Positions 12,256-24,580 of a DNA stretch of 64,000 bases are shown piece by piece; the first letter of the stretch is position 1; every line of letters begins with the position of its first letter. Made by a program: the position numbers and the translations under genes. The notes beneath the pieces are model-generated. The model was not told the DNA's origin and did not search any database. It saw only the letters and a list, made by a program, of their open reading frames with translations. The stretch is from Callorhinus ursinus. Taxonomy: Eukaryota; Chordata; Mammalia; Carnivora; Otariidae. The stretch lies in NCBI RefSeq assembly GCF_003265705.1, contig NW_020313288.1, positions 1,200,574 through 1,264,573 on the forward strand, in the 5' to 3' direction.

Positions 12256-13289
12256 GTGAGTGCGCCCGGAACCCCTTCTGCCCTGAGGCCCAGTGTGCCC
12301 TGGGCTTTGTCCCCGCTCCTTGCCCCCCTCCAGGCTCCCGGGAGGGGGGACCCCCGCGTTCTCCCCCACCCCCGCTCCGCTCGGGCCAGTCCAGCCACCC
12401 TCCAGGGACAGCTCCAGCCCGCTTCTGCCTGGCATCCCCCCACCCGGACCCCCATTCAGGCCGGTCGCTGGGACTTAGGAAAACTCCGGACCGTTATGCT
12501 CCGCGGGGTCCCCCCCCCCCGCCCCCCCCCCCGGGCCCCCAGCCCGACCTCCTCCCCCACCTCCCGGGGGCGGAGCCAGGCCTTGGGCAGCCTTCTGCCA
12601 ACCCAGGGGCGCTCTGATAGGGGGCTTTGGCATCCTTCCGCTGGGAACCCAGACTGCGGTGTTGGGATTGGGATCCCTGTTCTTAGCCACCCCTCCCCCT
12701 CCAAACTCACAGAAAGTTTCTTTCTTTTTATTTGTCCCTATACCCCTCGGGTCTGTGGATCCCAGATGAATGCTGTACCTTGTTGGGGGGGTTAAGAAAC
12801 TGGGGGATCAGGACAAGTTTATCAGCTCCCACCTTTCTGTTTCCTGTTCCTGTCCCTAAGCTCCATGCCTCTATCCCCCATCATTGCCCACCAGACCCAT
12901 ACCTCAGCACCCCCTATTGTAGCCTCCAGAGTCCAATGCTTCCCAGGATTCCTTCTCACAGTCTTGGGCAACAACCCAAGGTTGGGTCTTCCTGTGACTT
13001 CCTGGCCAGGGGTCCCAGCCACCCAAGTCCTGCCTGTTCTGTCCTGAGTCTCATCTCCATACCTTAAAGGCTCCAGCAGACCCTCAGAGCAGATGTAAGT
13101 CCCAGCTGGAGGCCGTGCCCTTGCTGGCCTCCCCTGCATGTGGTGGCTCCCTCTGGCCTCAGTTTCCCCCTCTGAAATGGATGTGACCACCAGAATGATG
13201 TGGGTAAAGTGCCAAGTGGGGCTGGGCATGCAGTAGGTTTCTGATACATGTAGGGGCCTTGCCACATTCCCAGGGTGGGGAGGAAGCTA

Positions 13290-13670
13290 CCATCTTGGAA
13301 AATGACAGGCCTGTGATGGGAGATACACAGAGACCCCGAGGGGGCCCTGATCCAGGCTGGGACATGCCGGGGGGGGGCGGCGCTTCTTGGAAGAGATAAC
13401 GGCTCAGCAGAGACCTGCGGATGAGTGTGAAGGCTGAAGTTTGGTGGGGGAGGAGGAAGGGTGTGCTGGGTAGAAGGAGTAGCGTGTGCTCATACCCCTT
13501 TGTGAGCCAGAGGGCGGTGAGTAGGGGCACCCATGGGGTGCACAAGGTGCTGGGGGCACAACATGGTGGGGTCAGCCATTCCAAAGACTGGGGTTAAGAA
13601 TCTGGATTTTAACGATATTGGTGGGAGCCACGGAATGTTTGAGAGCAGAGGAGGGACAGAGTCACACTGC
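13290..13670 (+). repeat. Old interspersed repeat fragment
   Basis: 'CTCAGCAGAGACCTGCGGATG', later 'GAATCTGGATTTTAAC' and 'TTGAGAGCAGAGGAGGGACA', are in the order seen in other old copies of the ancient family with the CTCF-like motif. Weakly preserved. Confidence 0.4.
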
Positions 13671-15834
13671 CACTCCCAGCCCCAGAGTGGCAGGTCAGGG
13701 CTGGGTGAAGGAGGGGTCCCGGGATGGGGGTCAAGAAGGGTCAAGATTCAGTCTAGGGTGGGGAGATCTGTGGCTTTGCCTTGGAGGATGAGTCCACAGG
13801 TGGGCCGGCTGGGGAAGGGTGTACCTGGTCCGGGCACCCCTGTTAAGAAAGGCCCAGAGGCCAGGGGCAGCTCAGTGCATCTGGGGAATCACGGTAACCT
13901 GTTGGAAGAGGCAGCAGGGTGGGTCCAGGGTCCCATCCTTCCGGGCCCAGAATGCCGAGCACAGGAGCTGGGAGCCCTGGTGGGTATGAGTGGGGCAGGA
14001 ACGTACAGATCTTGGCATCACAGGCTTCTCCATGGAGCTGGTGTGACAGACACACTGGCAGGGGCAAGCCTGGCAGCCCGGGCACCTAGGAGGTTGATTG
14101 AGAGCTGGTCTCTTGCCTCAGATCTCAGCCCAGCCCCGTCTCCCCGCGCTGCCTGCCCCTCACTGGGCGGCTACCCCTCGTTGAGCTCATGTCCTCATCT
14201 GTCCAATAGAAGGACTTGGGGGGGAGCGTAGAAGAAGGCTCAGCACATGTGGGGGCACCCGTCTGGCATTACCGTTTCCTCCCTCTGGGACTGGGCCTGG
14301 CTCCCCATCCACACCTCCCATCCACTCCTGGCTGCGGCGACCCTTGCGGACAGCACCCAATACATATCTATGGTTAATTAAAGGCGGATCTCTTGGCCGG
14401 TGTTAGCCCATTCTCGGAAAGTTGGCAGGGCTGGCCCTGCCCTGAGCCCTTTTCCTGGTGGTGGGGGTGGGGTGAGGGAGAGGACATCAATGCCCCAGGA
14501 GGGAGAGGGGCTTGTCTGGAGCCACTTTGAGCCCACCAGTGACTACAGAGCTGGAGCTCGGACCTTCCTTGACCCTTTGGGGACACAGCGATCCAGGAAG
14601 GCTGGAAGCCCAGGTCCTGCCCTGAGGGTCTGCCTTGGAAAAGCCATTCCAGGCAGCAGGACCGTCTGTGGGCCCAGAAGGGAGGGAGTGTGGGGGTGGA
14701 AGGTTGTGCAGGATGGGGGGGGGGCTTTCCCCTAAGCCCCCACTGCCAGTGTCACGGGTCTTGCCTTCCCTGGCCCGGGGCTGTGCAAGTCCCCTGAGGG
14801 TCGGGTTGTGCACCGGAGCCCCTGGCCCCGCCCCAGGATAGGACAGACCCTGAGTTGGGGGCAGGGAGAGGCACTGGGGTGTCCTCAAGCCTCAGGAGAC
14901 AGTATCTTGTGTGGGTAACACAGAGCCTGTTTGCTGCCCAGCCCTGGGTCATAATTGCCCCTTTATGCTTCCTGCTCCGCGTGGGTACACAAGGCTGACT
15001 CCAGGATCTCGTGACCCACGCCCTGGTGACCGACTAGCATGGGTACCTTCCCACCCCCTGTTATCAAGGCCTCCGAGCCCCCAGAGGCTGCTCAGCAGTC
15101 TGTACTGGGCCCAGAGAGGATCATCCACTTTACTGGGATCACACAGTGGCCGGGGAAGGACATGGTCATGTGAGGAAATGTGGGCTCTGGACCCAGGGTC
15201 CCACCCAGCTGGGGGCCTTGGGCGAGTCCCTACTCTGCTATGAGCCTCAGTGTTGTCATCTGCGAAAGTGAGCACGTGCCTCCCACCAGCTGCCAAGAAC
15301 AAACGGTGGACAGTTCGGCGCCTGCCCGGGCGGAAGCTCGATCACTGATGGCTGGACAGTGGGCAGGGTCCCTCCCTGGCCCCGGGTTCCAGGTCCAGAG
15401 GCCATTCTCCACCTTCCCTGAAGCCCAGACTCATTTGCCATCCAGGTTATTCTCTGCAACTCCCACGGGTGGCTGCTCCCTTGTCAGTGGCTGCACCATC
15501 GTCTAGGAACTCCGGGATTGCTGCATCATGTGGCCCCAGTGTGCCTGCCTCAGTTTCCCTTTCTTGGCAGTGGCAGGGGTGGTGGCCCAGGCTGCTTTGC
15601 TGCAAGAGGGGCAGGGAGGAAGCTTGGCCAGGGTCAACCCGACCATGTCCCTCCCAGCCCAGGGCTGCCTAGAACTCCTTGATGCCCTGTGGGTCCAGTC
15701 CATACCTGCCTCTCTGCCCTGATCTCTCTCCTAGAGTCTCTGGGTTCTGCTTCTTGCCCTTCCTCAGGCTGCTCCTTGTGTGGAGACACCCTCCCTGTTC
15801 CCATTCACCCTTTCATTCTCAGCCACATAATATT

Positions 15835-16150
15835 GAATCTGGGCAGAGGGCACAGCACATGCAAAGGCCCTGGGGCAGGAACAGTGAGGGCTGTGTGGCT
15901 GGAGCAGAGTGAGGGAGGGGAGGGCAGGGAGGAGACGGGGCAGGTCGTGCAGGGTCTAGGGGTCAGGGGAGGACTTGGGCTTTTACCCCAGGGAGGTGGG
16001 AGCCCTGGAAGACTGTGGGCAGAGGAGGGCGGGACCTGACTCAGGCACCCTCTGGCTTCAGAGGGAGGACACATTGTGGGGGCGGGGGCAGGAGATGGCT
16101 GCATTGGTCCCGGTGGGCGATGATGGGGCTGGACCAGGTTGGGATGGAAG
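15835..16150 (+). repeat. Old interspersed repeat, CTCF-motif family copy 3
   Basis: 'GCACATGCAAAGGCCCTGGG', 'GGCTGGAGCAGAGTGAGGGA', 'GGGAGGTGGGAGCCCTGGAA' and 'GACCTGACTCAGGCACCCTC' match the copies at 21.4 and 61.7 kb almost word for word. In this copy the CTCF-like part is damaged (CACCCTCTGGC). Confidence 0.65.
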
Positions 16151-17039
16151 AAGAGGCAGGAAATGGGAGGAATCGGGCAGAGCTGAGAGCACTTATATTC
16201 TTCCCTGAGGCCTTGTAGGAGACCCCGCCCAGAGTCCTCCAGGGAGAGGGAGGGGCCTGCCTCCAGCAGGGCCAGTTCCTCGGGGAGGAGAGGGTCCTGA
16301 GAGACCCCAGAACTTTTTCTCTTCCGTGCGGTACATGACCCTCTCCTCCTCGAGTCTGCCTCCACCTCCCGCCCCTGTTCCCTGTGGACTCTCCAGGCCC
16401 TGGGAGCCCCCAGTGCCGAGCCCTCCCCTCCTGCAGCAGGCTGGCGTGGCAGATTTGGAGGAGCCTGCGTCTGGATCAGCCCCATCCTGCCCAGACGTTG
16501 AGAAGGCGTGGGCCCTGCGAGGCGGGGGCTCTGGGAGCGAGGGGGTAATTAGGGGCCACTCTGTTCTGAAGGCGGCTGCCCCTGGCTCTCTTGGGGTTCG
16601 GGGAACGGGGGAGGCGGCGGTGGCTGGAGCAGGAGGTCACCTCTGTGCAGGTGGCCCCTCCCCATGCCTGCATTCTGGGGGAGGACACAGAGGTGGAGCA
16701 GGAGGTCCCCGTACTGGGGGTCCACTGTGGGCCTAGCAGCCCTGGGTGTGAGCCCCCCTGGGCTGCAGGCTTTCTGTGTGGCCTCAGTTTCCCCAGAGGC
16801 TCTCTGAGGGCCTGCTCAGCTGATCCAAGTGGTCTGGGCCAAAGCCCCCTACTCAGATATGCCCAGCAGCTGTGGTCAGCCTGGCCCCAGCTGGCTTCAG
16901 GCTCATTTCCCCATCTGGGGTTTCCACCTTCCTCTTGGGCCACTTTCGCTCTTAAAGGGCCCATAGTGGGGGTACCCGCTGGCAATAAGGGGCTGTGCCC
17001 TATAGGCTTCTCTTTCCCACCTGCCTGGTGTCCGGCTGG

Positions 17040-17690
17040 TCATGTCTGAGTATGTTCCTGGATTGCAGCTGTGCGTGCCGGTCTGCGTGTGTCCTTAGAC
17101 CAGGGGGTCTGACTTGTGTCTCCGTATTTATTGTCTGGCTGATCCAAGTGTGGCGTGCTCCCTACATGGCCCGTCTCCGTGGCCTGACTGCGTGCACACA
17201 TCTGAGTCTGAGGTCCGTGCGTTCTGGTTACCTGTCTGCGCACTGTAGACCTCTGATCTGACTCCGTGTTTCTATTCGCCTACAGCCCAAGGGTGTACGT
17301 GTGTCATCTCCCTGACCACGACCTGTGTGTGTATCTGGTCGTGCTGTTTGCCTATGGTCTCTGCAAGGACCCCCGTGTGTCTCTGATCCATCCGTGCCTG
17401 TGGTCTGACCGCGTACGTGGATTGTTTGCCCCGTGCTGACCATGTATGCGTGTCTTATTTGACCCTGTGTGTCCGGGGTCTGATTTGGGGCCCGTTGGTG
17501 GTCTCTGTGCAAGCTTTATTTGTCTGACTATGAGTGTGGACCCATCTCTGTTGCCCGGCTGTGCAGATATATCTGTGTCTGGTCTCCCTGTCTGTCTGTG
17601 GTCTGACTGTGGGTCTGTCTGTGGCCTGTGTGCAGGCACCCTTCTCTCTGTCTGGTTTGTCTGTCTGTGGTCTGACTATGTGCAGGTTGA
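17040..17690. repeat. Degenerate GTCTG/TGTGTC-rich array
   Basis: Phrases such as 'GTCTGACTGTG', 'GTGTGTCTG' and 'TGTCTGTCTGTGGTCTGAC' recur dozens of times on the plus strand. The array is most regular at 17575-17690, where TCTGTCTGTGGTCTGACT is seen twice about 80 bp apart. Long open frames on the minus strand here are repeat translation (THR/GLN-rich). Confidence 0.55.
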
Positions 17691-19132
17691 GCACCACTCC
17701 CCCCCCCACATCTGCAACCCTCACCCTCCCATGCTGGCTTCCCCACCCCCAACCCTGAGCCATGACCCGGCTGCCACCAGCCCAGCCTTCTCCTGGAGCC
17801 TCTCTGGGGCTGGGCGAGGTGACCGCAGCTGGGTATTTTGGGAACCAGAATCACAGGGGCTGCCTCATCATTATGTGGCACCCGTCCCTGTGGTCATGGC
17901 CTGGACCCGCCCGGGGCATGGCCTGGGGTGGGTGTGGGGCTGACCCGGCCGTGGAGGCCTCGTCTCTCCCTGCCTCTCCCCGGCCCCCTGCCCCGGCTCT
18001 GGCCACAGCGGAGATTGGGGAGGGGCTTTGGCCCCTGTGATGAGGGGACTCTTCTACCCTAGAAGAGTTTAGATTCTTGTGGGAGAAACAGACTCTGAGT
18101 GATTAACATTCGCATGTAATTTGCAAACTGGGCTGAAGTCGTGGAGGATGATGTCTTACTCATTTCTGAGGCTGTGGGATGTGGAATGGGGGGTGGGGGT
18201 GGGGGTGCGGTGGGGGGAGCTTCTGGAGGAAGTGACAGCTGAGCCGAGAGCTGTCACACAGTGGTGGGGGGACAGCAGTCCCGGCAGAAGGCCCAGCAGG
18301 GGCAGAGGCTGGTGGGCAGGACAGCTCAGGCAGTGTGGCGACACCTCCATGAGAGGAGGAAGTGAGATCAGCAGGAGCGGCTTCCTCTGGGGGCAGCGGG
18401 AGCCACGGAGGCATTAGAACAGGGCGGGGGGCAGGCCAGGCAGGTGTGTTTGGGGAAGATCTCTTTGCGGGCTGAGCAGGGGCTGAGGCGAGGTGCAGAG
18501 ACGTCCTTCCAGAGGTCCAGCCTGGGAGGGGAGCAATGGGTATTCAGAGGACCCCTGGAGCTGGTGCTCAGTGCTGGTTGTGGGCGCTCAGCGGGGGTCT
18601 GAGGTCTGGGCTCCATCAGAGCGGAGGCTTACCTGGGATCAGCAGTCAGCCAGGGGCTGGGGGCTGTACAAAATACCGTAGGCCGGGTGGCCTAGGGACA
18701 GCGGACGTGTATCTCTCACGGTGCTGGAGGCTGGGAGTCCAAGGTCAAGGTGCCAGCAGAGCTGGGGTCTGGGGAGGGCCGCTTCCTGCTTCCCAGCTGG
18801 CCCTCCTCCCGCCCTGTGGGGTCTCTTTCACAGGCACCATTCCTGAGGGCTCCACCCTTGTGGCCCAGTCCCCTGCCGAAGGCCCTGCCTCCTAGAACTG
18901 TCACAAGGAGGGTGGCTTTCAGCACAGGGATGTGGGGGGACACGGGCCTTCAGCTGGGGCTCAGCACTTTCCTTCTGCCTCATCATCGCCCCGTGACCCC
19001 CCATTGTCCTGCGACCCTTTCCCCCAACCCCATGACTCTCCTCCACACCTCTGTGAGCCCCCCGCTGCCTCCTCCATGAAGGCCCCCAGATTGCCTCTCT
19101 CCCCTCTCATGGTGCCTCCGTTGTCTCTGCAG

Positions 19133-19248
19133 ACGCTGCCCCGTCTGACGCTTGGCTCGGCTGGCTCGAGGCCTCTTTGCGAGGGACCGGGGGGGGGGGC
19201 CTGTCCCCCTCCAGGGCGGAGGCCGGAGGCTGCAGGTAGCTGCCAAGC
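19133..19248 (+). other. PTPRS: PTPRS 5' UTR part of the start-codon exon
   Basis: The acceptor GTTGTCTCTGCAG ends at 19132. The UTR runs to the ATG and has an in-frame TAG at 19237-19239, 12 bases before it, so translation cannot begin further upstream in this frame. Confidence 0.85.
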
Positions 19249-19339
19249 ATGGCGCCTGCCTGGGGCCCCGGCGTGGCATCTGTGGTTGGTCCCATGGGCC
19301 TCCTCGTGGTCCTGCTGGTCGGAGGCTGCGCAGCAGAAG
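19249..19339 (+). CDS. PTPRS: PTPRS coding exon 1: signal peptide
   Basis: Encodes residues 1-30 and the first base of codon 31. The ATG has A at -3 and G at +4, a good Kozak context, and follows an in-frame stop. The peptide starts MAPAWGPG and contains a leucine/valine core (GLLVVLLVGGC) ending in CAAE, a standard cleavable signal peptide that targets the receptor to the secretory pathway. By recall it matches mammalian PTPRS with few changes near the N-terminus. The donor is GAAG|GTAAGA (phase 1). The full protein is a type I membrane tyrosine phosphatase of axons and synapses which binds heparan and chondroitin sulfate proteoglycans. Confidence 0.96.
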
Positions 19340-20129
19340 GTAAGAGTCTGGTGCGGGACGTGTGGACGTCCGAGTCCGTGTTTATGTGTGTGTGAGTGTA
19401 CGTGTCCCCACCTCCTCCCCGGGGCCCCTGGTGTTGCCAAGCAGAGCCTCTGTGCTCCACGAAGGAGGCCAAGCGAAGTGCCTACTGGGCGCCGGTCCTG
19501 GGAGGCTCAGAGGCCAATAATAAACGATGGTGTTAAAAGCAGTAACAGGAACGATGGTGATGGTGATGGCTGTTTCCCCAGAGTCAGCTCTGTACCATGG
19601 CCATTGCTTAATCCAGACTTTGCCTGTTTCGCTTCTCTCCAGCCTTCTAACACTGAGCCGGCTGGTTCCATTGCCTTCCACATTTTCCAGTGAGAGAAAC
19701 TGAGGCTCAGAGGGGGCAGGGACTTACTCGAAGTCCCTCCTTGAAGCCGCAGGGTTCACCTTCCCTTGCCACACGTAGAAGCACCAGGGCCTGGGTGGCA
19801 GATACACAGGCAACCAAACCTTCCCAGGTGGAGCCAGGAGAGGCTTCTTGCGAGAGAAGGCATTGGAGCTGGGGCTTTGTGGGTGTGTAGGAGTTTGCTG
19901 ATGGAAAGAGCGTTACTGGTGAAGGTGCTAGCCCACAGAAAGGTCTGGAGGTGAAGAAAGGGGTTGGTGTAGTTTGGGGTGGGCAAGGCTTTGTTTCTGG
20001 CCATCACATGGAAAGGATGAGGGTCAGTTCTGGGCCCAATACCAAGACGGAACCTATGACGGGAGGCCTAGAGGAGGTGTCACTCGGGCCCATGGGGACA
20101 CACAGAGTCAGGCCAGCAGGAAAGAAACT

Positions 20130-20300
20130 GGGATCTCTTAGTTAGTTTGGGTTTAAATCCTGACTTGGCCATCAACCTGCTGTGTGGCCTTCAGCTAGTG
20201 ACTCAACCTCTCTCAGCTGCCATTTCCACCTTGACTGAACGAGACTCATAACATTATCCACACCCCAGCCTTCCTGAGGCAAAGACACACAATATTGCTT
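20130..20300 (+). repeat. MIR fragment
   Basis: 'TTTAAATCCTGACTTGGCCA', 'TGCTGTGTGGCCTTCAGCTA' and 'CTCAACCTCTCTCAG' follow the MIR order. Confidence 0.7.
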
Positions 20301-20499
20301 CCCGGCACATGGTAGGCCCACAGTCCCATGCTCCCACGAGCACAGTAATTATGGCTGCTGGGCAAGAACACCAGCGACATGCACGCTTGTCTCAGGGATT
20401 CTTGCTTTTTCCCGTTTTCGTGTTGTTTTTTAGTAGATGCCGAACACATTCAGATCAGCCAGCACAGCCTGATGGGATGAATGCTGTTCTCATCGTTCC

Positions 20500-20640
20500 C
20501 ATTGTACAGATGGGGAAACTGAGCCACAGCAAGGTTTCATGACAGCCAGGAAGTAGCCACACTGAGATTTGAACCCGGGCCACGTGGTGTGAGAGCCCAG
20601 GTTCCTGACCATCACACCACACTGCCTTGCAGGCCGGTAG
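20500..20640 (-). repeat. MIR fragment, antisense
   Basis: Plus strand shows 'ACAGATGGGGAAACTGAG' followed by 'GAGATTTGAACCCGGG', the reverse complement of the MIR middle and head. Confidence 0.75.
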
Positions 20641-20784
20641 CCAGCCATGGCTGGGCTGTGATCTGCCCAGTCACTTTGCCAGGCCTGTGCCTTCCTGGGC
20701 TCTGTTCCCCACAATGGGAATAGCAAGCCGAAGGCGACAAGCATTTTAGCGTTTCATTCCTTCATTTAATGCAGGGTCAGATTG

Positions 20785-20935
20785 TTCACTGGGGTGGGGC
20801 ATCCTGGGCACTGTGGGGGGTTCAAGCAGCATCCTGACCCCACCCATTCCATGCCAGGAGCACCCCCAGTTGTGACGACCACAGACGTCCACAGGCAACA
20901 ATGCCTCACCCACCCCAGGGTGAGAATCGCTGGCT
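20785..20935. mobile_element. Old non-autonomous DNA transposon fragment
   Basis: 'GGGCACTGTGGGGGGTTC', 'AGCAGCATCCTGACC', 'GAGCACCCCCAGTTGTGACG' and 'CAGGGTGAGAATCGCTGG' are in the order of a common mammalian hAT-type element. A related copy lies at 31.1-31.25 kb. Family named only from recall. Confidence 0.5.
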
Positions 20936-21319
20936 TAACTTACACTGGTTGAATAAATAATATGTGTACTCCTTTGATGTCTTGCTCCAGGCATAATTTA
21001 CCAGCCTTGGGGAAACTGAGGCTGCCAGACCCGGAGGCCCATTGTGGTTGAGAGGGGCCACAGGATTTGGAGGCTGCCTTGGCCTGGGTTTAAATCCCGG
21101 CTCTGTCGTGTGACCACGGTGACTTGTGGTCTCATTCATGCAGTGCATCTTTAATAAGCATCTACTTTGTGTTGGGCACTGGGTTAGCCACAGGGGACGG
21201 AACAAACATCCCACCCCTTTACGGAGCTCATAATCTAGTGAGGGAGAAGCACTAAGTGTGTCGGATGGTGGACATGCTGGGGATGTGGGTGTGAGGTAAG
21301 GGTTGGGGGCTGCATTTTA

Positions 21320-21760
21320 AAAAGGTGTGGGAGAACATCAGGGAAGGTCACAGTGAGGTGGCATCTGAGCAGAGACCTAAAGAAGCTGAGAAGTACCCCC
21401 TATGAGTATCTGGGGGGAACTCCCAAGCAGAGGGAACAGTATGTGCAAAGGTCCTGGGGCAGGAACCGGGTGTGTTGGAGGAACAGACAGGGGGCTCGTG
21501 TGGCTGGAGCAGAGTGGGTGAGGGGGAGAGAGGGAGGAGGAAGGGGTAGGGAGGGGCCGGAGCAGGTCGTGCAGGGCTTTGGGGGCTTCAGAGAAGACTT
21601 GGGCTTCTGCCCCAGGGAGGTGGGAGCCCTGGAGGGGCAGTAGGCAGAGGAGGGTGGGACCGAGATTCGGGTACTCACTGGCGCTCTCTGGTGGTTGTTT
21701 TGGGGAGCACAGCCCAGGGGTCAAGGGCCTGAGCTGCGGGACCAGGTGAGCAGTGAGAGA
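21320..21760 (+). repeat. Old interspersed repeat, CTCF-motif family copy 4
   Basis: 'GGCATCTGAGCAGAGACC', 'GTATGTGCAAAGGTCCTGGG', 'GGCTGGAGCAGAGTGGGTGA', 'GGGAGGTGGGAGCCCTGGA' and GCGCTCTCTGGTGG (21681-21694) are shared in order with the other copies. This is one of the fuller copies. Confidence 0.7.
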
Positions 21761-23819
21761 GGGTGACCCAGGATATTAGCACCTGGTGTGCAGCTGGAGC
21801 AGGCCCAGTGGGTGCCCCCGCAGTGAGCCCAGGAATTATTATTGCTGTACTACTTTAGGTGCCAGTACTGCCCTATACGCAAACCCAGATCGGCCTCTCT
21901 GAGGCCGCGGCATCTTGCCTTTGAAGGCGGGTCTGTGTCACAGGAGCTCCGTCATCTGGGACCCACCATGATTTGTGCAGCCAGCTTCAGGGAATGGCCC
22001 CAGCCCTCAGGGAGCCGTGGAGGGTGGGGGCCTTCAGGCCACAGAGAGCCCACGTGGGCAGCTGAAACCACCAGCCAGCGCCAAGAGGAACGATTTCTGC
22101 TCTAGAAAGGGCCTTGGGTCCTGTGGTGCTTTCCCAGGATGCTGTGGGGCTGGCCCAGGCAGGGTTGGAGGTGACAGGCGGGGCTGGAGGGGACAGGCGG
22201 GTAGGCTTCCGGCGCTGGCGCTGGATTCTCCTCTGCAGAGTCTGGAGTGGAAAAACAGAATTTGGGCCAGGGCTCCCCCAGCCTCCATGCTGGTGGCATC
22301 ACCACTCTGAACTAAGACCAGGAGCCAGCTGGGATGCACTCTCAGTGATGAGGACCCACAACCCTATTTATCGAATGTGCCCTTCCCTGGCATAGGTCGC
22401 TGGATCGGGCCCGGGGGGAATCCTAGCTCCCGCCCATCATGAGCTGGGTGACCCTGCACACGTCCCTCACCCTCCCTGACCCCTCATTTTGCTTCTCTGT
22501 GTCTCGGGTGCAAGAACAGTGCTGAGTGCCACCTGGCCCAGGACAGATGGGGTGGTGGCTCCCCACAAGTGACTGCCATACCCCAGGGTGTCTTTCTTGG
22601 GTCAGGGGCCTCTTTGCCAAGAAGAGGAGGGGAGGGTTCGTCCAAAGGAGAGAACCCAAGCATCCACAGGGAATTTTCTAATGTGGGTGCAGGGAGCGGA
22701 CAAAGCTCTTCCAGCCTGTCTGCGACCCCAGAGCCACCTGGAGATGGGCTGAGAAGACATTTGCCCTGCAGAGAGGGGGTTCTCAGGAGCGAGTGGGCTG
22801 TTTCACTGGGTCTGGTGTTAGGTGGCCGTCAAGGGTCACCAGAGAGGTGTGGTGGGGTCCTGAGGACCCCGTGCCTCCCCTGAATGGCACATAACCGGCT
22901 GTTTCAGCGCAGCACGATCAAGGCTGTGATGGGGGATGCCCAGGCAGTGGTGGGGACCAACCGAGGAGCTCCTAACCCAGCCTTTGGTAATCTGAGAAGG
23001 CTCCCCGGGGGAGGTGCTGGCCTAGCTGAGGTGGAAGCTGCCAGATGAAAGGAGGAGGAAGGGACTCCGGCAGGAAGGAACAGCAGGGGCTCCCGTCATG
23101 TCTCCTCCGGTCATGTCTCCTCCCCCGGATCGGTGGGTGCTGGGGGTGCGTCCCAGCTCAGAGCCATAAACAGGCAGCTCCTGGAGCTCACTTCTGCCTG
23201 GAGCTCACTTCTGCCCTTCCTTCCAGGGGCTCCTGAGAGAGGATTTTCCCTAAGGAAGATTCCTGACCCGGCCACAGTGACTTTCCTCCATGACATCGGC
23301 TGGGGACACGCATGGCCCCAGTCGCCATTCCTGAGCCTTGGAGGAGGGGGCCGCCCAGGCAGGCAGAGCCAGGGAGGCGGGCCCAGCCCAGGGCTGGGTG
23401 CGCAGAGCAAAATGTCCCCATCAGGCTCAAGGCCTAAGACACGTGCCTATGGACAGAAAGACCCAGGTTCAAATGCGGGTGCTGTCCCCCGGGGCCGTGT
23501 GGCCTCATGCAAGCTTCTCCACCCTGAATCTGCACATGATTAACCTCCACGGCTTTGCAGGGGTGCACAGGAGCGGAATGAGGCCGCACATGCCTGCGCA
23601 CAGTGGGTCTACTGATTTTAGAAGAGACGGACCGCCAGTAATACCTCACAGGGTCAGATCGGTGGGAGCGGAACCTCGAGGAAGGGAGGCGAGGCCGCTC
23701 GGGCCACTGGGATGGGCTCCCCGTTTTGTTCAAAGAATGATTTGAAGAAATAATTTCTATTTACCTTTAAACAGTTGCAAATCTCACCAAGTTACCAAGT
23801 TACCAAGTAGGAAGGCTCT

Positions 23820-23864
23820 CCCCCCCCCCCCCCCCCCCCCCCCCCGGTCTCTCCCCCCCCCCCC
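23820..23864. repeat. Poly-C tract
   Basis: A run of 26 C (23820-23845), a short GGTCTCT break, then a further 12 C at 23853-23864. Runs of this length are prone to slippage and to assembly error, so its true length is uncertain. Confidence 0.9.
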
Positions 23865-24384
23865 AGATTTTTCTTTTCATGCGAACAGTAAACATCCTCT
23901 ATACTCTCTACCCCTTGCTGTTTTACGTCTTACACTATCTAGATCTTGCTGTTTCTGCGCTAGTAGTTAGGAAAGCGCCCTCATCCCTTTGTGCTGCCTG
24001 GCGTCTCGCGCTGGGGCAGCCCCGAGGACATGCAGCCCGTCCCCTTTCGTTGGATAGCTAGGTTGTTTCCAGAAGGACCTCGCCAGCCCACTGCAGCCCT
24101 TGAATCTGTCGGTGAAAAATCTCAGGAGTCGCTGAATTCACTTCATGCGCCCCGTTGTAGCCTCACCATGAGTGGAGATCCAGTATCGCTTTGGGCCATC
24201 CAGTGGTCACTGTGAAAAGTCAGTAACGACAGAGCAGCGGGAATGTACTTTCACAGGAGTGCTACTAACGTGCAGGGTGGAGGCTGTCAGGGGTTAAAGA
24301 CCCGGTAGGCTCTACTCGAGACTCTCCGGCAGAGACTTAATACATCAGCTCTCTGGGAAGGGCCAAGATTGTGGGCACGGGAGC

Positions 24385-24580
24385 CAGCCCGGTTCAAATC
24401 CCGGCTCAGCCACTGGGCGGCTGGCTGTGTGTGTCCATGCAAAGGCTTTGCCTCTCTGTGCCTCGGTTTTCTTGTGTGTCGAATGGGGACCCTGGGGCCC
24501 TGCGCACAGCGCCGTCAGAGGGTCACATGTTACTGAGCTACACCGCTGCATACACTAGGTGCTCAGTAAGCACTTGCTTT
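24385..24580 (+). repeat. MIR fragment
   Basis: 'GGTTCAAATCCCGGCTCAGC', 'CCTCTCTGTGCCTCGGTTTT' and 'CACTAGGTGCTCAGTAAGC' are in MIR order. Confidence 0.75.

Larger units (their letters stand above)
12256..19132 (+). other. PTPRS: Intron in the 5' UTR
   Basis: Lies between the candidate donor at 12256 and the acceptor before 19133. It holds CpG-rich sequence to about 12650, old repeats at 13290-13670 and 15835-16150, a 'TCTG'-rich degenerate array at 17.04-17.69 kb, and GC-rich unique sequence with no convincing exon. Confidence 0.5.

Noticed and set aside
11230..12795. A 521-codon open frame on the plus strand
   Set aside because: It runs through a CpG island with stop-poor, Pro/Arg/Ala/Gly-rich low-complexity translation. 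It crosses a splice donor and matches no protein I recognise. The length is explained by GC content.
17228..17881. Minus-strand Thr/Gln-rich open frames
   Set aside because: They are translation of the TCTG-rich array; no start context or splice signals.
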